Below, one piece after another: positions 63,951-64,000 of a stretch of DNA of 64,000 nt. Under the pieces are notes generated by a model, which saw only the letters and a list, made by a program, of their open reading frames with translations, ran no database searches and had not been told where the DNA came from. Location: the NCBI RefSeq assembly GCF_947503415.1, contig NZ_CANNDS010000002.1:992001-1056000 (forward strand). Reading direction: 5' to 3'. Every line of letters begins with the position of its first letter. Within the stretch, counting starts at the first letter, position 1. Position numbers and translations under genes: made by a program. Origin of the DNA: an uncultured Tateyamaria sp. (GTDB taxonomy: Bacteria; Pseudomonadota; Alphaproteobacteria; Rhodobacterales; Rhodobacteraceae).

Positions 63951-64000
63951 TCGCGCATGATCCGCTGCGCGATGTCGGCCATCAGGGCAGTTTCCTGTTC
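63947..64000 (-). CDS. C-terminal end of an unidentified convergent gene
   Basis: The minus-strand frame ends EQETALMADIAQRIMRD followed by TAG (63947-63949), with no stop up to the window edge. Only 17 residues are visible, too few for a family call. The amphipathic helix composition and the position after a convergent repeat element support a real gene end. Confidence 0.45.
   Translation of the reverse strand, partial: EQETALMADIAQRIMRD

Overview
The window is a GC-rich chromosomal segment, most likely from an alphaproteobacterium of the Rhodobacteraceae (roseobacter group). This is inferred from the aerobic (CobG/CobF/CobN-type) cobalamin pathway, frequent TTG/GTG starts, ATGA/GTGA translational overlaps, the TamA-TamB pair and a class III alcohol dehydrogenase of the AdhI type. 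It is gene-dense. No rRNA, tRNA, CRISPR array or intact insertion sequence was seen.

Layout. (1) 1-2.4 kb: end of an alpha-E / transglutaminase / Anbu (proteasome-like) cluster. (2) 2.5-21.1 kb: a near-complete late-stage aerobic B12 locus. Minus-strand cobQ, cobO and a HAD phosphatase lie opposite a riboswitch-led plus operon (DUF1636, cobW-cobN-cobG-cobH-cobI-cobJ, inverted cobK, cobL-cobE-cobM-cobB-cobA). A second cobalamin riboswitch follows, with an orphan CbiM-like permease, a terminator and cobF. (3) 21.2-28.8 kb: a urease operon ureD-A-B-C-E-F-G interrupted by non-urease genes: a His-rich mini-membrane protein, a Tat-exported cyclase-family hydrolase, a carboxymuconolactone-decarboxylase-like protein, a secreted unknown and a small DUF1127-like protein. 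(4) 28.8-33.8 kb: a decaying catabolic islet with a broken mttB-family methyltransferase, an intact FAD oxidoreductase, a core-deleted aldehyde dehydrogenase and a truncated DapA-family lyase. (5) 33.9-43.6 kb: minus-strand oxidoreductases (IorA/IorB-type molybdoenzyme; glutathione-dependent formaldehyde dehydrogenase plus TolB-like propeller; hydroxyquinol pathway monooxygenase, intradiol dioxygenase and maleylacetate reductase) and a divergent LysR regulator. (6) 43.8-56.3 kb: a surface/signalling set made of a LysM-FecR protein, a 15-repeat PKD protein, a sensor-HAMP cyclase lacking key catalytic residues, DUF3307, and an ABC exporter-like protein whose nucleotide-binding domain has lost its Walker A and H-loop but which carries an apparently intact cyclic-nucleotide-binding domain. 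(7) 56.4-62.1 kb: tamA-tamB. (8) 62.2-63.9 kb: an FCD-type GntR regulator with a perfect 18-bp palindrome and an AbrB-type membrane protein, ending in a 107-bp palindromic element that supplies the stop codons of two convergent genes.

How it fits together: the B12 genes run from uroporphyrinogen III through precorrins to cobyric acid, with cobalt chelation (CobN, CobW) and an orphan cobalt-type permease. Urease needs nickel handled by UreE/UreG. The hydroxyquinol set channels aromatic compounds to 3-oxoadipate. The strongest candidate for an undescribed system is region 6, where a pseudo-cyclase and a pseudo-ABC ATPase with a CNB domain sit beside large extracellular repeat proteins.
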